Source: Marinilactibacillus sp036039175 (lineage in GTDB: Bacteria; Bacillota; Bacilli; Lactobacillales; Carnobacteriaceae_A). Taken from it: a DNA stretch of 64,000 nucleotides. Both the position numbers and the translations under genes were made by a program. Under the pieces are notes generated by a model. The model had not been told where the DNA came from and searched no databases. It saw only the letters and a program-made list of their open reading frames with translations. Positions 34,004 to 43,853 of this stretch are shown here, piece after piece (the first letter of the stretch is position 1; the number at the start of each line of letters is the position of its first letter). Location: positions 558,001 through 622,000 of the forward strand of contig NZ_JAYXKP010000001.1 in NCBI RefSeq assembly GCF_036039175.1, written 5' to 3'.

Positions 34004-35827
34004 CTAAAATGAATCAAAAGTACTTGTAGAATTTTGGTCAATAGGCAAATGTATGATGAATGTTGAGCCTTTACCAAGTGTAGATTCTACTCTTAAGCGA
34101 CCTCCATGTGCTTCAATAATACTCTGCACAACAGATAAACCAATTCCTGTACCAGATGCATTGTCTGAATAATTTTTTCTAGATTTGTCTGCTTTAAAGA
34201 ATCGATCAAAAATATATGGAACATCTTCTTTAGGAATACCCGTTCCGGTATCTCTAACTTCCATAATAACCTCTTCCAGGTTTTTATCTTCAAACAATCT
34301 CAATGTAACCGTCTTAGCAGACTTATCTGTCATACCGGTATGTCTGATTGCATTATTAATTAGATTCACGAATACTTGATCCATTTTGTCTTTGTCGATA
34401 GGCAATTCAATTATTTCTTCTGGAACGTCTAATACTAAGTTGACGTTGACTTCTGAAGCCATCTTATTGAATCTGGAAACGAGTGTACTCAAGTAATGGT
34501 TCAGGTCTAGAGGATCTTTTTCAATCTCAATAAATCCCGCTTCCATTCTTGATAGATCAAGCATCTCATTGACCATTCTATTCATACGTTGCGATTCATC
34601 ACTAATGATTTGAGCCATTTCTTTTTTCTCATCGATTGTCTCAGCTATATCATCAATAATTGCTTCACTATACCCTTGAACCATCACTAACGGCGTTCTT
34701 AGTTCATGGGAAATATTATTAATAAAGTCAACACGCATCTTATCTAATCTATGTTCATGAGTCAGGTCCTTAGTGGAAACAAGAATTCCTCTAATTTCCA
34801 GTGTGTCATCTTCGATTAGAGGCAATATCGTTACCTCATAATAAAATTCGACCATTTCAATACTGAACTGAGAAAATTTCTTTGTTTCAACAGCTTCTTT
34901 TAAGTTTAACTCTATATCAATATAGTCATCTTTCGTTGAAAAATTACCCTTTTCTACTTGATATTGCGTTAAAAATAAATCTCCAGCAGGATTGGAAAGA
35001 ATCAGACTCTGATCGGAATCATAATATAATATTCCCGTATCAATACTGGTCATGATATGAGATAACAGTTCTTTTTCCTGTCTGACCACGGTTCTATTTG
35101 TTTCAAGAGAGTGGCCCATTTTGTTCATTGCCATAGCAAGTTCAGACAAATCATCTCTACCTGAGACCGGTAGTTGATGACTAAAGTCATCTCGTGCATA
35201 ATCAAAAGCAATATTTGTCATAGCATTGATTGGTTCAGATATGTGTCTACGTAAATACAAATAATAAGCGTAACTTAAAAATACACTAAACAAAATAAGT
35301 AAACTTAACGCATAGAAAACCGTGCGTTCAACTTCAGCGATAAAAGAAAGATCTGCATATGCATAAAATGTCAATTGTTCGCCTTGATAATTGATATGTT
35401 TGATGTGGAAGATATAAGGGATTTTATTTTCATATCCCGGATCAGAATCAGAACGAATCTGATTTTCTTCACCAGACACGATATCTTCAACTAAATTAGG
35501 ATTGCTGATTACTCTCTGATAAATATCGTCAGAAAATTGGAGATTCCACTCTTCTTCGTTATAAACATCTTGCCCCTCAGAACGAAGCGCAAAATTGAGC
35601 TTTGCATGAATGACATTGGCTTCCTGAAGATAATTTATTATGAAGTCAGGATCGCTTTCAGAAAGGGTTTCTACGTTATGAATAAAGGATTCGTAGTCAT
35701 TCAGATAGTTCTGCTTGATCTGCTCGGAGTAAAATTGGGCATAAAATAAAGATGTGGCAACGAGAGAAATGAGAATAAATCCAGAAGTAATCAGCCAAAC
35801 TCTTATAGCGACGATATTCAGCTTCAT
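34004..35827 (-). CDS. resE: Sensor histidine kinase, ResE/SrrB-like
   Basis: 607-aa membrane kinase. It has two transmembrane helices (about 8-32 and 170-191) around an extracellular sensor domain, then a HAMP domain, a PAS-like region (about 255-355), HisKA with the phosphorylated His374 in NISHELRTP, and an ATPase domain with DTGTGIPKED and GTGIGLSVV. It sits 9 bp after its response regulator. Position beside rluB matches B. subtilis resDE, which senses oxygen limitation, but the cytochrome genes resABC are absent. The signal here is therefore uncertain, and a WalK-like or other role cannot be excluded. Confidence 0.8.
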   Translation of the reverse strand: MKLNIVAIRVWLITSGFILISLVATSLFYAQFYSEQIKQNYLNDYESFIHNVETLSESDPDFIINYLQEANVIHAKLNFALRSEGQDVYNEEEWNLQFSDDIYQRVISNPNLVEDIVSGEENQIRSDSDPGYENKIPYIFHIKHINYQGEQLTFYAYADLSFIAEVERTVFYALSLLILFSVFLSYAYYLYLRRHISEPINAMTNIAFDYARDDFSHQLPVSGRDDLSELAMAMNKMGHSLETNRTVVRQEKELLSHIMTSIDTGILYYDSDQSLILSNPAGDLFLTQYQVEKGNFSTKDDYIDIELNLKEAVETKKFSQFSIEMVEFYYEVTILPLIEDDTLEIRGILVSTKDLTHEHRLDKMRVDFINNISHELRTPLVMVQGYSEAIIDDIAETIDEKKEMAQIISDESQRMNRMVNEMLDLSRMEAGFIEIEKDPLDLNHYLSTLVSRFNKMASEVNVNLVLDVPEEIIELPIDKDKMDQVFVNLINNAIRHTGMTDKSAKTVTLRLFEDKNLEEVIMEVRDTGTGIPKEDVPYIFDRFFKADKSRKNYSDNASGTGIGLSVVQSIIEAHGGRLRVESTLGKGSTFIIHLPIDQNSTSTFDSF

Positions 35828-35836
35828 ACTTCTATC

Positions 35837-36598
35837 CTACTCCTCTTCTTCATGAGGGTATGAATTCAGTTTGTAACCAAGCCCCCATACAGTTTCAATC
35901 ATTTTAGCAGCGGTTTGGGATTCTTTTTTAAGTTTTTCACGCAAACGTTTGACGTGCGTGTCTACTGTTCTTAAATCACCAAAAAATTCATATTTCCAAA
36001 CTTCTCTTAATAATTGTTCTCTACCAAAAATCTGATCAGGAGAAGACATCAAATAGTGCAAAAGATCATATTCTTTTGGCGTCAGGTTGACTGATCGACC
36101 ATCAGCTGTTACACGTCTAGAATCGTTATCGATCTCAAGATGCGGTAAAGTCAGTGTATCAGAGACATCGGCAGCTTTATTCATGCTTCCACTACCCGTT
36201 TGAGTTCTCTTAAGAATCGCAGAAACTCTTAATACAATTTCTCTTGGACTGAAAGGTTTGACGATATAATCATCTGCCCCCACTTCAAATCCTTGAATAC
36301 GATTCAATTCTTCACCTTTTGCTGTAAGCATCATAATGGGTGTTTCTTTTTCTTTTCGCAATTCTTCAGCAGCTTCGATTCCATCCATTTCAGGCATCAT
36401 AAGGTCTAGAAGAATTAAATCGTAGTCATTTTCTAGTGCTAATTGTAATGCGATCTTTCCATTTTCAGCTTCGTCAATCTCATAATTGGCCTTTTCTAGA
36501 TACATTCTTAGTAATCTACGAATACGATTTTCATCGTCAACCACCAATATTTTTTTTGCTTGCTGTTCTGTACTGCCTTGTAATTTTTCATCCGTCAC
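35837..36598 (-). CDS. resD: OmpR-family response regulator, ResD/SrrA-like
   Basis: 253 aa with a receiver domain (phospho-acceptor Asp65 in LLDLMMPEMDG, acidic pair DD at 21-22, Lys in VKPFSPRE) and a winged-helix DNA-binding domain (LTPKEYDLLHYLM, RTVDTHVKRLREKL). The start is GTG, with AAGGAG nine bases upstream. It is transcribed with the kinase. The name rests on likeness and synteny with resD; target genes are not visible. Confidence 0.82.
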   Translation of the reverse strand: MTDEKLQGSTEQQAKKILVVDDENRIRRLLRMYLEKANYEIDEAENGKIALQLALENDYDLILLDLMMPEMDGIEAAEELRKEKETPIMMLTAKGEELNRIQGFEVGADDYIVKPFSPREIVLRVSAILKRTQTGSGSMNKAADVSDTLTLPHLEIDNDSRRVTADGRSVNLTPKEYDLLHYLMSSPDQIFGREQLLREVWKYEFFGDLRTVDTHVKRLREKLKKESQTAAKMIETVWGLGYKLNSYPHEEEE

Positions 36599-36763
36599 GA
36601 TTAGACACTCCTTAGCACGTGATACTATTGACTTTAAATTATAATACGTAACTAGTACGATATTATATCCTACTCGAGTTTAATTATAACTAAGATAAGA
36701 TGAATGCGCCACTAATTCCAACTGGAATCGCTCTAGCTACTCTTATACGTCAAAAATCAATGA

Positions 36764-37489
36764 TTAGTCTTCTTCATCCACTAATTGTTTAAGCTTGTTG
36801 ACCTCAAATTGTTTAAGTTCTCTCCATACGCCAGACTGCATGCCTTCTACAGTTAAAAATCCATAGTGAGTTCTAGTCAATTTTTCTACTGGGTGTTTAA
36901 TTGCTTGCATCATTTTCTTAACTTGGTGATTTTTACCTTCATGAATAGTTAGTTCAACAGTTGAAATATCTCTTTTTCTATCATAATCAATGATTCTTGC
37001 TTTCGCTGGAGCTGATTTCACTTTATCAAAAACAACACCTTTTTCAAGATGCATTACATCTTCTCTTGTCATTCTTCCATTTACTTTTGCGATGTATGTT
37101 TTTTCAACAGAGTATTTAGGGTGCATTAATTTGTTTGCTAATTCGCCATCATTGGTCAGTAACAGTACACCTGTCGTATCGTAATCCAATCGTCCTACAG
37201 GGTAAATCCGTTCTTCAACTTCTTGCAGTAATTGAACAACCGTATCTCTATTTTTTGGATCATCAACCGTTGATACGACTCCTCTAGGTTTGTTTAACAA
37301 GAAGTAAACTGGTTTTTCTTTTTGAATCGGCACATCGTCTACAGAGATCGTATCATGTCTTTTCACTTGGTATCCAAGTTCCTTCATGACTTTTCCATTA
37401 ACTTTTACGCGTCCTTCTTCGATCATACTTTCAGATTTTCTTCTTGATGCGATGCCCGCGTGAGCCATAACTTTCTGTAATCTATCCAT
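36764..37489 (-). CDS. rluB: Pseudouridine synthase RluB
   Basis: 241-aa enzyme that makes a pseudouridine in 23S rRNA. It has an N-terminal S4 RNA-binding domain (RLQKVMAHAGIASRRKSESMI) and the catalytic GRLDYDTTGVLLLTNDG segment, with the nucleophile Asp near 98, then the EGKNHQVKKMM motif. It is the last gene of the lysA-ribT-scpA-scpB-rluB group, 20 bp after scpB. Confidence 0.95.
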   Translation of the reverse strand: MDRLQKVMAHAGIASRRKSESMIEEGRVKVNGKVMKELGYQVKRHDTISVDDVPIQKEKPVYFLLNKPRGVVSTVDDPKNRDTVVQLLQEVEERIYPVGRLDYDTTGVLLLTNDGELANKLMHPKYSVEKTYIAKVNGRMTREDVMHLEKGVVFDKVKSAPAKARIIDYDRKRDISTVELTIHEGKNHQVKKMMQAIKHPVEKLTRTHYGFLTVEGMQSGVWRELKQFEVNKLKQLVDEED

Positions 37490-37509
37490 ATAACTCCTCC
37501 TTCTATTTT

Positions 37510-38073
37510 TTATTCAAATGATTGCTGGAAACTTTCAAAAAACAAAGATGTTTCCTCAGTTTCTTCTTCCATTCTTAGTTCCGGTAATTCTGATAAACTA
37601 TTTAATCCAAAGTAATCTAGAAAATAATCTGTTGTACCATATAAAACTGGTCTCCCTGGTGCTTCAAGTCTTCCAACCTCTTGTATAAGATCACGTAATC
37701 TCAATTTATGGAGTGCTGTCGCAAGTTGCACGCCTCTAATTTCTTCGATTTCCATTCTTGTTATGGGTTGTTTATATGCAATGATTGCTAATGTTTCAAG
37801 TAAAGCCTTACTTAACTTCTGCATTAAGGGAGACTGAGCATAATTACTCACGACGCTAGAGTAGGTCTCTTTCGTAACAAGTCTATATTTATTGGCTGTT
37901 TCTATAATTGTCAAAGCACTCGTATCTCTAGAATTATAATCATTTAATAATTTATCTAGTGAAACAAGTACATGTTCTGTTGTAGCATTCGTGAGTTTGG
38001 CCATTTCCTTTAAAGTCAGACCTTCGTCTCCCGCCACAAATAAAAGTGACTCATATACCGCCGTTTCGTTCAT
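37510..38073 (-). CDS. scpB: Segregation and condensation protein B
   Basis: 187-aa tandem winged-helix kleisin partner. The conserved ALLETLAIIAYKQPITRMEIEEIRGV segment and GRPVLYGTTDYFLDYFGL are diagnostic. It works with ScpA and SMC in chromosome condensation. It follows scpA by 27 bp. Confidence 0.95.
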   Translation of the reverse strand: MNETAVYESLLFVAGDEGLTLKEMAKLTNATTEHVLVSLDKLLNDYNSRDTSALTIIETANKYRLVTKETYSSVVSNYAQSPLMQKLSKALLETLAIIAYKQPITRMEIEEIRGVQLATALHKLRLRDLIQEVGRLEAPGRPVLYGTTDYFLDYFGLNSLSELPELRMEEETEETSLFFESFQQSFE

Positions 38074-38100
38074 TTTATCCCCTCCCTCTCTACTAATGAC

Positions 38101-38847
38101 CTAACCGATATAAGATAATTCGATATCTGAGTAGGTTTCTTCCTGAGTAAAAGCCACTTTATTTTCTTTAATGAGTTCAAGTAAAGCAAGAAACGTTACG
38201 ACGATATCTCTTCTAGAGTAGTGACTGAACAATTCCTGAAAAGCGACTTTTGTTCTGTATCGCCCTCTTAGTTCTGATTCAATCCATTCCATACGATCTG
38301 CTACTGTTATTTCTTCTGTTTCAATCGTAGTCAGTTCCGGTTCTCTTAATTCACTTCTCTTCATTACTGTTTTAAAAGCATCAATTAAGTCCTGCAATTG
38401 TATTTCACCGTTCTCTAAAGGAACATTTTTTTGAAATTCAGAAACATCAGCAGGTTCTTTGGTGAAAAAAACGGATCTTTCCAGTTGTTTCTGGTCAAGT
38501 TGATCAGCAGCATTTTTAAATTTCCTATACTCAATCAACATGTCCATCAGTTCTTCTCTTGGATCTTCATGCTCAGGGATAAAGTCTTCTCCCTCTTCAT
38601 CCCAGCTATCGTTACGTGGGACGAGTAACTGACTTTTGATAGACATCAGTGTCGCAGCCATTACTAAGTATTCTCCAGCAACATCTAATTGTAAACTTTT
38701 CATTGCTTGAAGATAATCCATATACTGAGCCGTAATTCTTGCAATTGGAATATCGTAAATGTCGATCTCATATTTATTGATCAGATGTAAAAGAAGGTCT
38801 AAAGGTCCTTCAAATACATCCAAGTTCACTTCCCAAATTTCACTCAT
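38101..38847 (-). CDS. scpA: Segregation and condensation protein A
   Basis: Kleisin subunit of 248 aa that bridges SMC heads. The N-terminal FEGPLDLLLHLINKYEIDIYDIPI segment and the C-terminal winged-helix (RRDIVVTFLALLELIKENKV) are typical. The central linker is acidic. It lies in the conserved ribT-scpA-scpB order. Confidence 0.95.
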   Translation of the reverse strand: MSEIWEVNLDVFEGPLDLLLHLINKYEIDIYDIPIARITAQYMDYLQAMKSLQLDVAGEYLVMAATLMSIKSQLLVPRNDSWDEEGEDFIPEHEDPREELMDMLIEYRKFKNAADQLDQKQLERSVFFTKEPADVSEFQKNVPLENGEIQLQDLIDAFKTVMKRSELREPELTTIETEEITVADRMEWIESELRGRYRTKVAFQELFSHYSRRDIVVTFLALLELIKENKVAFTQEETYSDIELSYIG

Positions 38848-38874
38848 ATCTATTTTCCTTTTAGTCGCTTTAAC

Positions 38875-39231
38875 TTAATCTTCAGTATGCCACTTTGTAA
38901 TAAGAGAGCTCGTTTCGATAGTTCCAACTAACTGTCTAGGTGAGAATTTTGCTGCTGCTACATCTAGTATCTGATGCGCTAGCCCTTCTTCTCGGTATGA
39001 TGGATTAATTGAAATATGTCTTACCAAGACAAATTCATCTTCTACTTCAACACCGAGTACCCCCGCGAAGTCATTTGTCTCATCGCTTTTCCATAAATAC
39101 AGTTGCCGATTGTCTTCTTGCTTGTACCATTCCAATTCTTTAGTCAATCTTGTCGTTTCTTTAAGATCTGGCACATAAGATAATAGGCCCATAGTAATTT
39201 TATGGTAATCCGATTTGTATTCCGTTAACAT
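38875..39231 (-). CDS. ribT: GNAT acetyltransferase RibT
   Basis: 118-aa GNAT-fold protein. The acetyl-CoA binding region is VRHISINPSYREEGLAHQILD near residues 68-88. It matches B. subtilis RibT by size and by its position upstream of scpA. RibT is named for a link with riboflavin genes, but its substrate is not established, and no rib biosynthesis genes are here. It follows lysA by 21 bp. Confidence 0.82.
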   Translation of the reverse strand: MLTEYKSDYHKITMGLLSYVPDLKETTRLTKELEWYKQEDNRQLYLWKSDETNDFAGVLGVEVEDEFVLVRHISINPSYREEGLAHQILDVAAAKFSPRQLVGTIETSSLITKWHTED

Positions 39232-39252
39232 ACTCTACCTCCTTAAAGTGGT

Positions 39253-40593
39253 TTAGTATTTCGAGTCCAATGATTGTTCCAAGTTCAAAAAGTCTTCGTA
39301 GCGCTCTCTTCTGATAGCTAGGAAATCTTTACCATCTTCTACGAAAACAACAGCTGGTCTTGGTAGACGATTATAATTACTCGCCATTGAGTATCCGTAA
39401 GCTCCTGTACTCAAAACAGCTAGATAGTCACCTTGTTCTACCTCAGGTAACGATAAATCCCAAATCAGCATATCTCCGCTCTCACAAGCTTTTCCTGCAA
39501 TAGAAACTTTTGTATCGTACTGTGCATAAACTTTATTTGCCAATACACCAGTATATTTTGCATCATATAAAGCCGGTCGGATGTTGTCGGCCATTCCACC
39601 ATCTACTGATACATATTTTCTAACTTCGGGAATCGTTTTTTGAGTACCTACAGTATAAAGGGTCGTTCCTGCTTCACCGACTATACTTCTTCCTGGTTCA
39701 ACCCAGATCTCCGGTAATTCAAGACCAAGTTCTTTTGAATAGTGTTCAACACTTTTCATTATACTGACAGCATAATCTTTGATGGGTAGAGGCGCGTCTT
39801 CATTCGTGTACCGAATACCAAATCCACCACCTACGTTCAATACTTTAAGATCAAAGTTGAAAAGATCTTGCCATTCCTTTGAATGCTGCATTAAGCGCTC
39901 AATAACTGCTTCGTATCCTGTAGTTTCAAAAATCTGCGAACCAATGTGGGCATGTAATCCAATAACATCAATATATTTCAGAGACTGCGCTTCTTCAACC
40001 GCTTCTTTCGCCTGACCAGAGGCTAAATCGAAACCGAATTTTGAATCCTCTTGTCCAGTTGTAATATATTCATGTGTGTGCGCTTCAATCCCTGGAGTGA
40101 TTCGAATCAGGACGTTCATTCTCTTCTGATGAAGCGTGGTTAGTTGATTAATCATATCTAACTCTGTAAAATTATCCACAACGATACACCCGATGTTTGC
40201 GTTCAAAGCTTCCACCAGTTCTTGATGAGATTTATTATTGCCATGAAAGTGAATCTTCGCTGAAGGAAAGCCAGCTTTGATAGCCAGAGATAGCTCCCCT
40301 CCAGAAACAACATCTAATGACACAGATTCTTTAGCTAATATCTGATAAAGCGCTAGTGAAGAAAATGCTTTACTCGCGTAAGCTACTTGTGTTTCTTTTT
40401 CATATGAAGAAAATGCTTCTTTGAACTCATTTAGTCTCTCTTTAATGAGAGCCGTATCATATACGTACAAAGGCGTTGAGTACTTCTCAGCTAAATATAC
40501 GCTATCTACACCACCAATTTCCAGGTGGTTTTTATCATTAATTGTTGTGTTTCCTGAAAACTCAGGAAGTTGTTTATTCTCAAATTGATCCAT
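39253..40593 (-). CDS. lysA: Diaminopimelate decarboxylase
   Basis: PLP enzyme of 446 aa that makes lysine from meso-diaminopimelate. The PLP lysine is Lys75 in AYASKAFSS. The barrel shows HFHGNNKS, GLHAHIGSQ, GGGFGIRY and the C-terminal CESGDML motif that binds substrate. It heads the scp operon. The ribosome-binding site is weak (GTGGGA). Confidence 0.95.
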   Translation of the reverse strand: MDQFENKQLPEFSGNTTINDKNHLEIGGVDSVYLAEKYSTPLYVYDTALIKERLNEFKEAFSSYEKETQVAYASKAFSSLALYQILAKESVSLDVVSGGELSLAIKAGFPSAKIHFHGNNKSHQELVEALNANIGCIVVDNFTELDMINQLTTLHQKRMNVLIRITPGIEAHTHEYITTGQEDSKFGFDLASGQAKEAVEEAQSLKYIDVIGLHAHIGSQIFETTGYEAVIERLMQHSKEWQDLFNFDLKVLNVGGGFGIRYTNEDAPLPIKDYAVSIMKSVEHYSKELGLELPEIWVEPGRSIVGEAGTTLYTVGTQKTIPEVRKYVSVDGGMADNIRPALYDAKYTGVLANKVYAQYDTKVSIAGKACESGDMLIWDLSLPEVEQGDYLAVLSTGAYGYSMASNYNRLPRPAVVFVEDGKDFLAIRRERYEDFLNLEQSLDSKY

Positions 40594-40685
40594 TATTTGA
40601 TTCCCACATTTCTTTAGTCTCTATTTCGTAAAAGGTATATTCTTAAAAATTTTCATTATCCGTCTATTTTTATATACTCATGACA

Positions 40686-40714
40686 ATAATACAGACATAT
40701 GAACCAAAAATCAA
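40686..40714 (-). promoter_or_regulatory. Predicted lysA operon promoter
   Basis: On the minus strand TTGATT (40709-40714) and TATTAT (40686-40691) are 17 bp apart, about 90 bp before lysA. No lysine riboswitch is visible in the leader. Confidence 0.6.
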
Positions 40715-40765
40715 ATTTACATTGAAGAATCAGTACATTAGCGTTGCTTGTACTCGAAGATAATA

Positions 40766-40807
40766 AAAGATAGATGAAGATGTTTCAGACACCTTCATCT
40801 ATCTTTT
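40766..40807 (-). terminator. Terminator after punA
   Basis: On the minus strand AAAGATAGATGAAGGTGT pairs with ACATCTTCATCTATCTTT with a single GU pair around a short loop, ending in TTTTATT. Confidence 0.92.
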
Positions 40808-40832
40808 TTTCTATCTAGTCTTATTTCAATGA

Positions 40833-41654
40833 TTAGACTTTAGCGACAAAATCTTTAACTAATGATTTAAAAGATTCTTTCACTCGTGTCGTCACTTCAA
40901 CGACTTCATTATGATTTAAATTACTTTGCATACCTGCCGCATAATTTGTAATACAAGAAATTCCTGCAACTTTTAAGCCCGCATGTTTTGCAACAATGAC
41001 TTCTGGCACGGTAGACATTCCTACAGCGTCGCCACCCATAGTACGAATCATACGAATTTCAGCGGGTGTTTCATATGTTGGCCCAGTTAAGCCAAAGTAG
41101 ACACCTTCTTTAATCTCGAGTCCGTTACTTTGAGCACATTCACGAATGAGCTGTTGATACCCTTTGTCATAAGCTTCAGTCATATCTGTAAACCTTGGAC
41201 CAACTTCAGGATCGTTTTTACCTATTAAAGGATTAACGCCAGTGAAGTTCACGTGATCAGTAATAATCATCAAGTCTCCTGGATTAAAGGATGTGTTTAC
41301 ACCACCTGCTGCATTTGTTACCACTAATGTTTCGATTCCCAAAGCTTTCATTACTCGAACAGGGAACGTTACATCTTCTAGCGCATAACCCTCATAAAAA
41401 TGGAATCGCCCTTGCATAGCTAGAACCATTTTACCGCCAAGTTCTCCATAAACAAGTTGTCCTGCATGCCCTTCTACAGTAGACACCGGAAATCCAGGGA
41501 TGTTTTCATAAGGTATTGCTACTGGATTTGTTGCTTCCTCAGCTAACTCGCCTAATCCTGAGCCTAGAATCAGACCAACAACCGGCTTTTCCATTCCTTT
41601 ATCTTTTAAATAGGCTGCTGCTTTACTGATACTTTCTAAATACTCTTTTTCCAT
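40833..41654 (-). CDS. punA: Purine-nucleoside phosphorylase
   Basis: 273 aa from the ATG at 41654, preceded by AGGAGGAAG; the longer in-frame reading lacks such a site. It has the trimeric PNP signature: LGSGLGELAEE phosphate loop, HAGQLVYGELGG, VVTNAAGGVN and GDAVGMSTVPEV. It cleaves purine nucleosides to base and ribose 1-phosphate, feeding DeoB, whose gene lies just upstream. Confidence 0.95.
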   Translation of the reverse strand: MEKEYLESISKAAAYLKDKGMEKPVVGLILGSGLGELAEEATNPVAIPYENIPGFPVSTVEGHAGQLVYGELGGKMVLAMQGRFHFYEGYALEDVTFPVRVMKALGIETLVVTNAAGGVNTSFNPGDLMIITDHVNFTGVNPLIGKNDPEVGPRFTDMTEAYDKGYQQLIRECAQSNGLEIKEGVYFGLTGPTYETPAEIRMIRTMGGDAVGMSTVPEVIVAKHAGLKVAGISCITNYAAGMQSNLNHNEVVEVTTRVKESFKSLVKDFVAKV

Positions 41655-41716
41655 TAAAACTTCCTCCTGATAGACCAAATTTGTAAAAATGCCGCTTCCA
41701 CTTAGCTAGATTGTTC

Positions 41717-42886
41717 TTATTTTAATTCAGATAAGAAACTAGATCCAAATCCTGTTGCATTCACATCAAAATTTTCTGCTATAGTAGCACTGATGTCCGC
41801 AAAGAATCCTTGTGGTAAAGCGCCATTGTTTTCAAAACTAGGTGAGTAAATCATGACAGGAACAAATTCTCTTGTGTGATCTGTTCCAGGATGCGTTGGA
41901 TCATTACCATGGTCAGCCGTGATGATTAGCAAGTCATCTTGTTTTAATTCGCTAATGATTTCAGGAATTCTAGCGTCAAACTCTTTAAGTGCATTTGCGT
42001 ATCCTTCTACATCTCTACGGTGACCAAATAATGCATCGAAATCGACTAAATTGGTAAAGCTTAATCCGTTAAAGTCTTTTTGCATAACCTCAATCAGTTT
42101 ATCTACTCCATCCATGTTGGATTTCGTACGAACAGATTCCGTGATTCCTTGACCATTGAAGATGTCATCGATTTTTCCAACTGCTACTACATCTTTACCG
42201 GCATTCTTCAATGAATCCAACACAGTATCCCCAAAAGGACTTAAGGCATAGTCATGTCTGTTACTGGTTCTTGTGAATGCACCGGGCTCACCTAGATAAG
42301 GGCGCGCTATAATACGCCCAATCATATAAGGATCATCTTTAGTAATTTCACGAACATATTCACAGATTTCATATAATTCTTCTAACGGAATGATATCTTC
42401 ATGTGCTGCAATTTGTAATACAGGATCCGCAGACGTATAAACGATTAAATCTCCGGTTTTCATTTGATGTTCACCGTATTCATCAAGAATAGCTGTTCCT
42501 GATGCTGGTTTATTCGCCACAATCTTTCTTCCAGTGTGTTCTTCAATTTGATTGATCAAATCTTCAGGAAAGCCCTCAGGAAATACTCGGAAAGGTTTTT
42601 TGATATGCAAGCCCATTAGTTCCCAATGGCCTGTCATTGTATCTTTTCCGACTGATTTTTCTTCTAATTTTGTATAATATCCTATACTGGTTGGTGTTTC
42701 ATCTACACCTTTCAACGGTTCGATGTTACCAAGTCCAAGTGTTTTAAGGTTAGGTAATTTCAAATCTGTATTTTCAGCTATATGACCAAGTGTATGAGAT
42801 CCTTCGTCATTAAAGGCTTTAGCATCAGGTGCTTCTCCGATACCTACTGAATCCATAACAATTAAATGTACACGTTCAAAATTCAT
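41717..42886 (-). CDS. deoB: Phosphopentomutase
   Basis: 389-aa alkaline-phosphatase-fold enzyme interconverting (deoxy)ribose 1- and 5-phosphate. It has the metal-site MDSVGIGEAPDA at the start, the active-site Thr in KDTMTGHWE near 80-88, and ITADHGNDPTHPGTDHTRE near the C-terminus. It works with the downstream punA in nucleoside salvage. Confidence 0.96.
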   Translation of the reverse strand: MNFERVHLIVMDSVGIGEAPDAKAFNDEGSHTLGHIAENTDLKLPNLKTLGLGNIEPLKGVDETPTSIGYYTKLEEKSVGKDTMTGHWELMGLHIKKPFRVFPEGFPEDLINQIEEHTGRKIVANKPASGTAILDEYGEHQMKTGDLIVYTSADPVLQIAAHEDIIPLEELYEICEYVREITKDDPYMIGRIIARPYLGEPGAFTRTSNRHDYALSPFGDTVLDSLKNAGKDVVAVGKIDDIFNGQGITESVRTKSNMDGVDKLIEVMQKDFNGLSFTNLVDFDALFGHRRDVEGYANALKEFDARIPEIISELKQDDLLIITADHGNDPTHPGTDHTREFVPVMIYSPSFENNGALPQGFFADISATIAENFDVNATGFGSSFLSELK

Positions 42887-42928
42887 TTACATTTCCTCCT
42901 GTTAGCTCATCTTTTACCCATTTGCTTC

Positions 42929-43837
42929 TTATGCTCTAGGGTGATAAGTGTCATAGACTTCTTTTAATCTATGCTTTGTAATATGCGTATAAATCTGAGT
43001 CGTTGAGATATCCGAATGACCCAGTAATTCTTGTACTACCCGGAGATCTGCGCCGTTTTCAAGTAGATGCGTTGCAAAAGAATGTCTCAAAGTATGCGGT
43101 GTTACATTCTGTGCGATTCCTGCTTGCAAAACCATTTTCTTGATTTTCTTCCAGACGCCCTGTCTACTTAGCTGAGAGCCTCTTGGATTCAAAAAAACGT
43201 ATGGAGACTCTTGAGAAGATTTCAGCGCAAGCTTTGGTCGGCTGAATTCAAGATAGTATTCTACCCATTTAACGCCTTGTTCTCCAATTGGTAAAATACG
43301 TTCTTTATCTCCCTTACCAATTGTCTGAATTAAGTTCATCGATAGATGCAGCTCATCTAACCTCAAGTTTACTAACTCCGATATTCTTATACCTGTAGCG
43401 TACATAACTTCCAGAATCGCTCGATCACGAATACCGATTTTGTTAGATACATCTGGTACGGACAGTAAAATATCTATTTGTTTGGTTGAGATCACCTTGG
43501 GTAAGGTCTGAGCTTTCTTTGGTGTTTGAATATACAGCATCGGATCTTCGTTGGAGATGTTTTCTTGTTTCAGAAATTGATGGAATCTTCTTAAACTTGA
43601 AATCATCCTAATCAAGGAATTATCTGCTTTATGTCCTTCTTTTTGTGATTCAAGAAAATTCAGTATGAGGTAACGATCAATCTGATTCCAAGAACCGATC
43701 TTTTCTTTTTTTAGAAAAGTGATGTACTGGTTCAAATCCCGCTGATAACTTTCAATAGAATTTTTAGAGAGCCCTCTCTCGATTTTTAAAAAGGTGAGAT
43801 AGTCTTCTAAGGCTTCTGTTCCTAGTTCAACTGACAC
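42929..43837 (-). CDS. xerD: Tyrosine recombinase XerD
   Basis: 302 aa from a GTG at 43837, with AAGGAG nine bases upstream; a longer reading overlaps fur and lacks a site. The N-terminal SAM-like domain (LEDYLTFLKIERGLSKNSI) and the catalytic residues are visible: Arg in ATGIRISELVNL, His and Arg in TPHTLRHSFATHLL, His in LGHSDISTTQ and Tyr in IYTHI. It resolves chromosome dimers. It lies in the fur-xerD-deoB-punA order known from Bacillus, where the gene is named ripX/xerD. It is a housekeeping recombinase, not evidence of a mobile element. Confidence 0.93.
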   Translation of the reverse strand: MSVELGTEALEDYLTFLKIERGLSKNSIESYQRDLNQYITFLKKEKIGSWNQIDRYLILNFLESQKEGHKADNSLIRMISSLRRFHQFLKQENISNEDPMLYIQTPKKAQTLPKVISTKQIDILLSVPDVSNKIGIRDRAILEVMYATGIRISELVNLRLDELHLSMNLIQTIGKGDKERILPIGEQGVKWVEYYLEFSRPKLALKSSQESPYVFLNPRGSQLSRQGVWKKIKKMVLQAGIAQNVTPHTLRHSFATHLLENGADLRVVQELLGHSDISTTQIYTHITKHRLKEVYDTYHPRA

Positions 43838-43853
43838 TTTACATAACTCCTTA

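Noticed and set aside
40594..40766. Possible lysine riboswitch ahead of lysA
   Set aside because: None of the conserved L-box helices or the AGAGG loop was found; the region is AT-rich leader with an ordinary promoter.
42929..43837. Tyrosine recombinase as evidence of an integrated element
   Set aside because: Sequence, length and the fur-xerD-deoB order identify the housekeeping XerD; no att repeats or phage genes are nearby.
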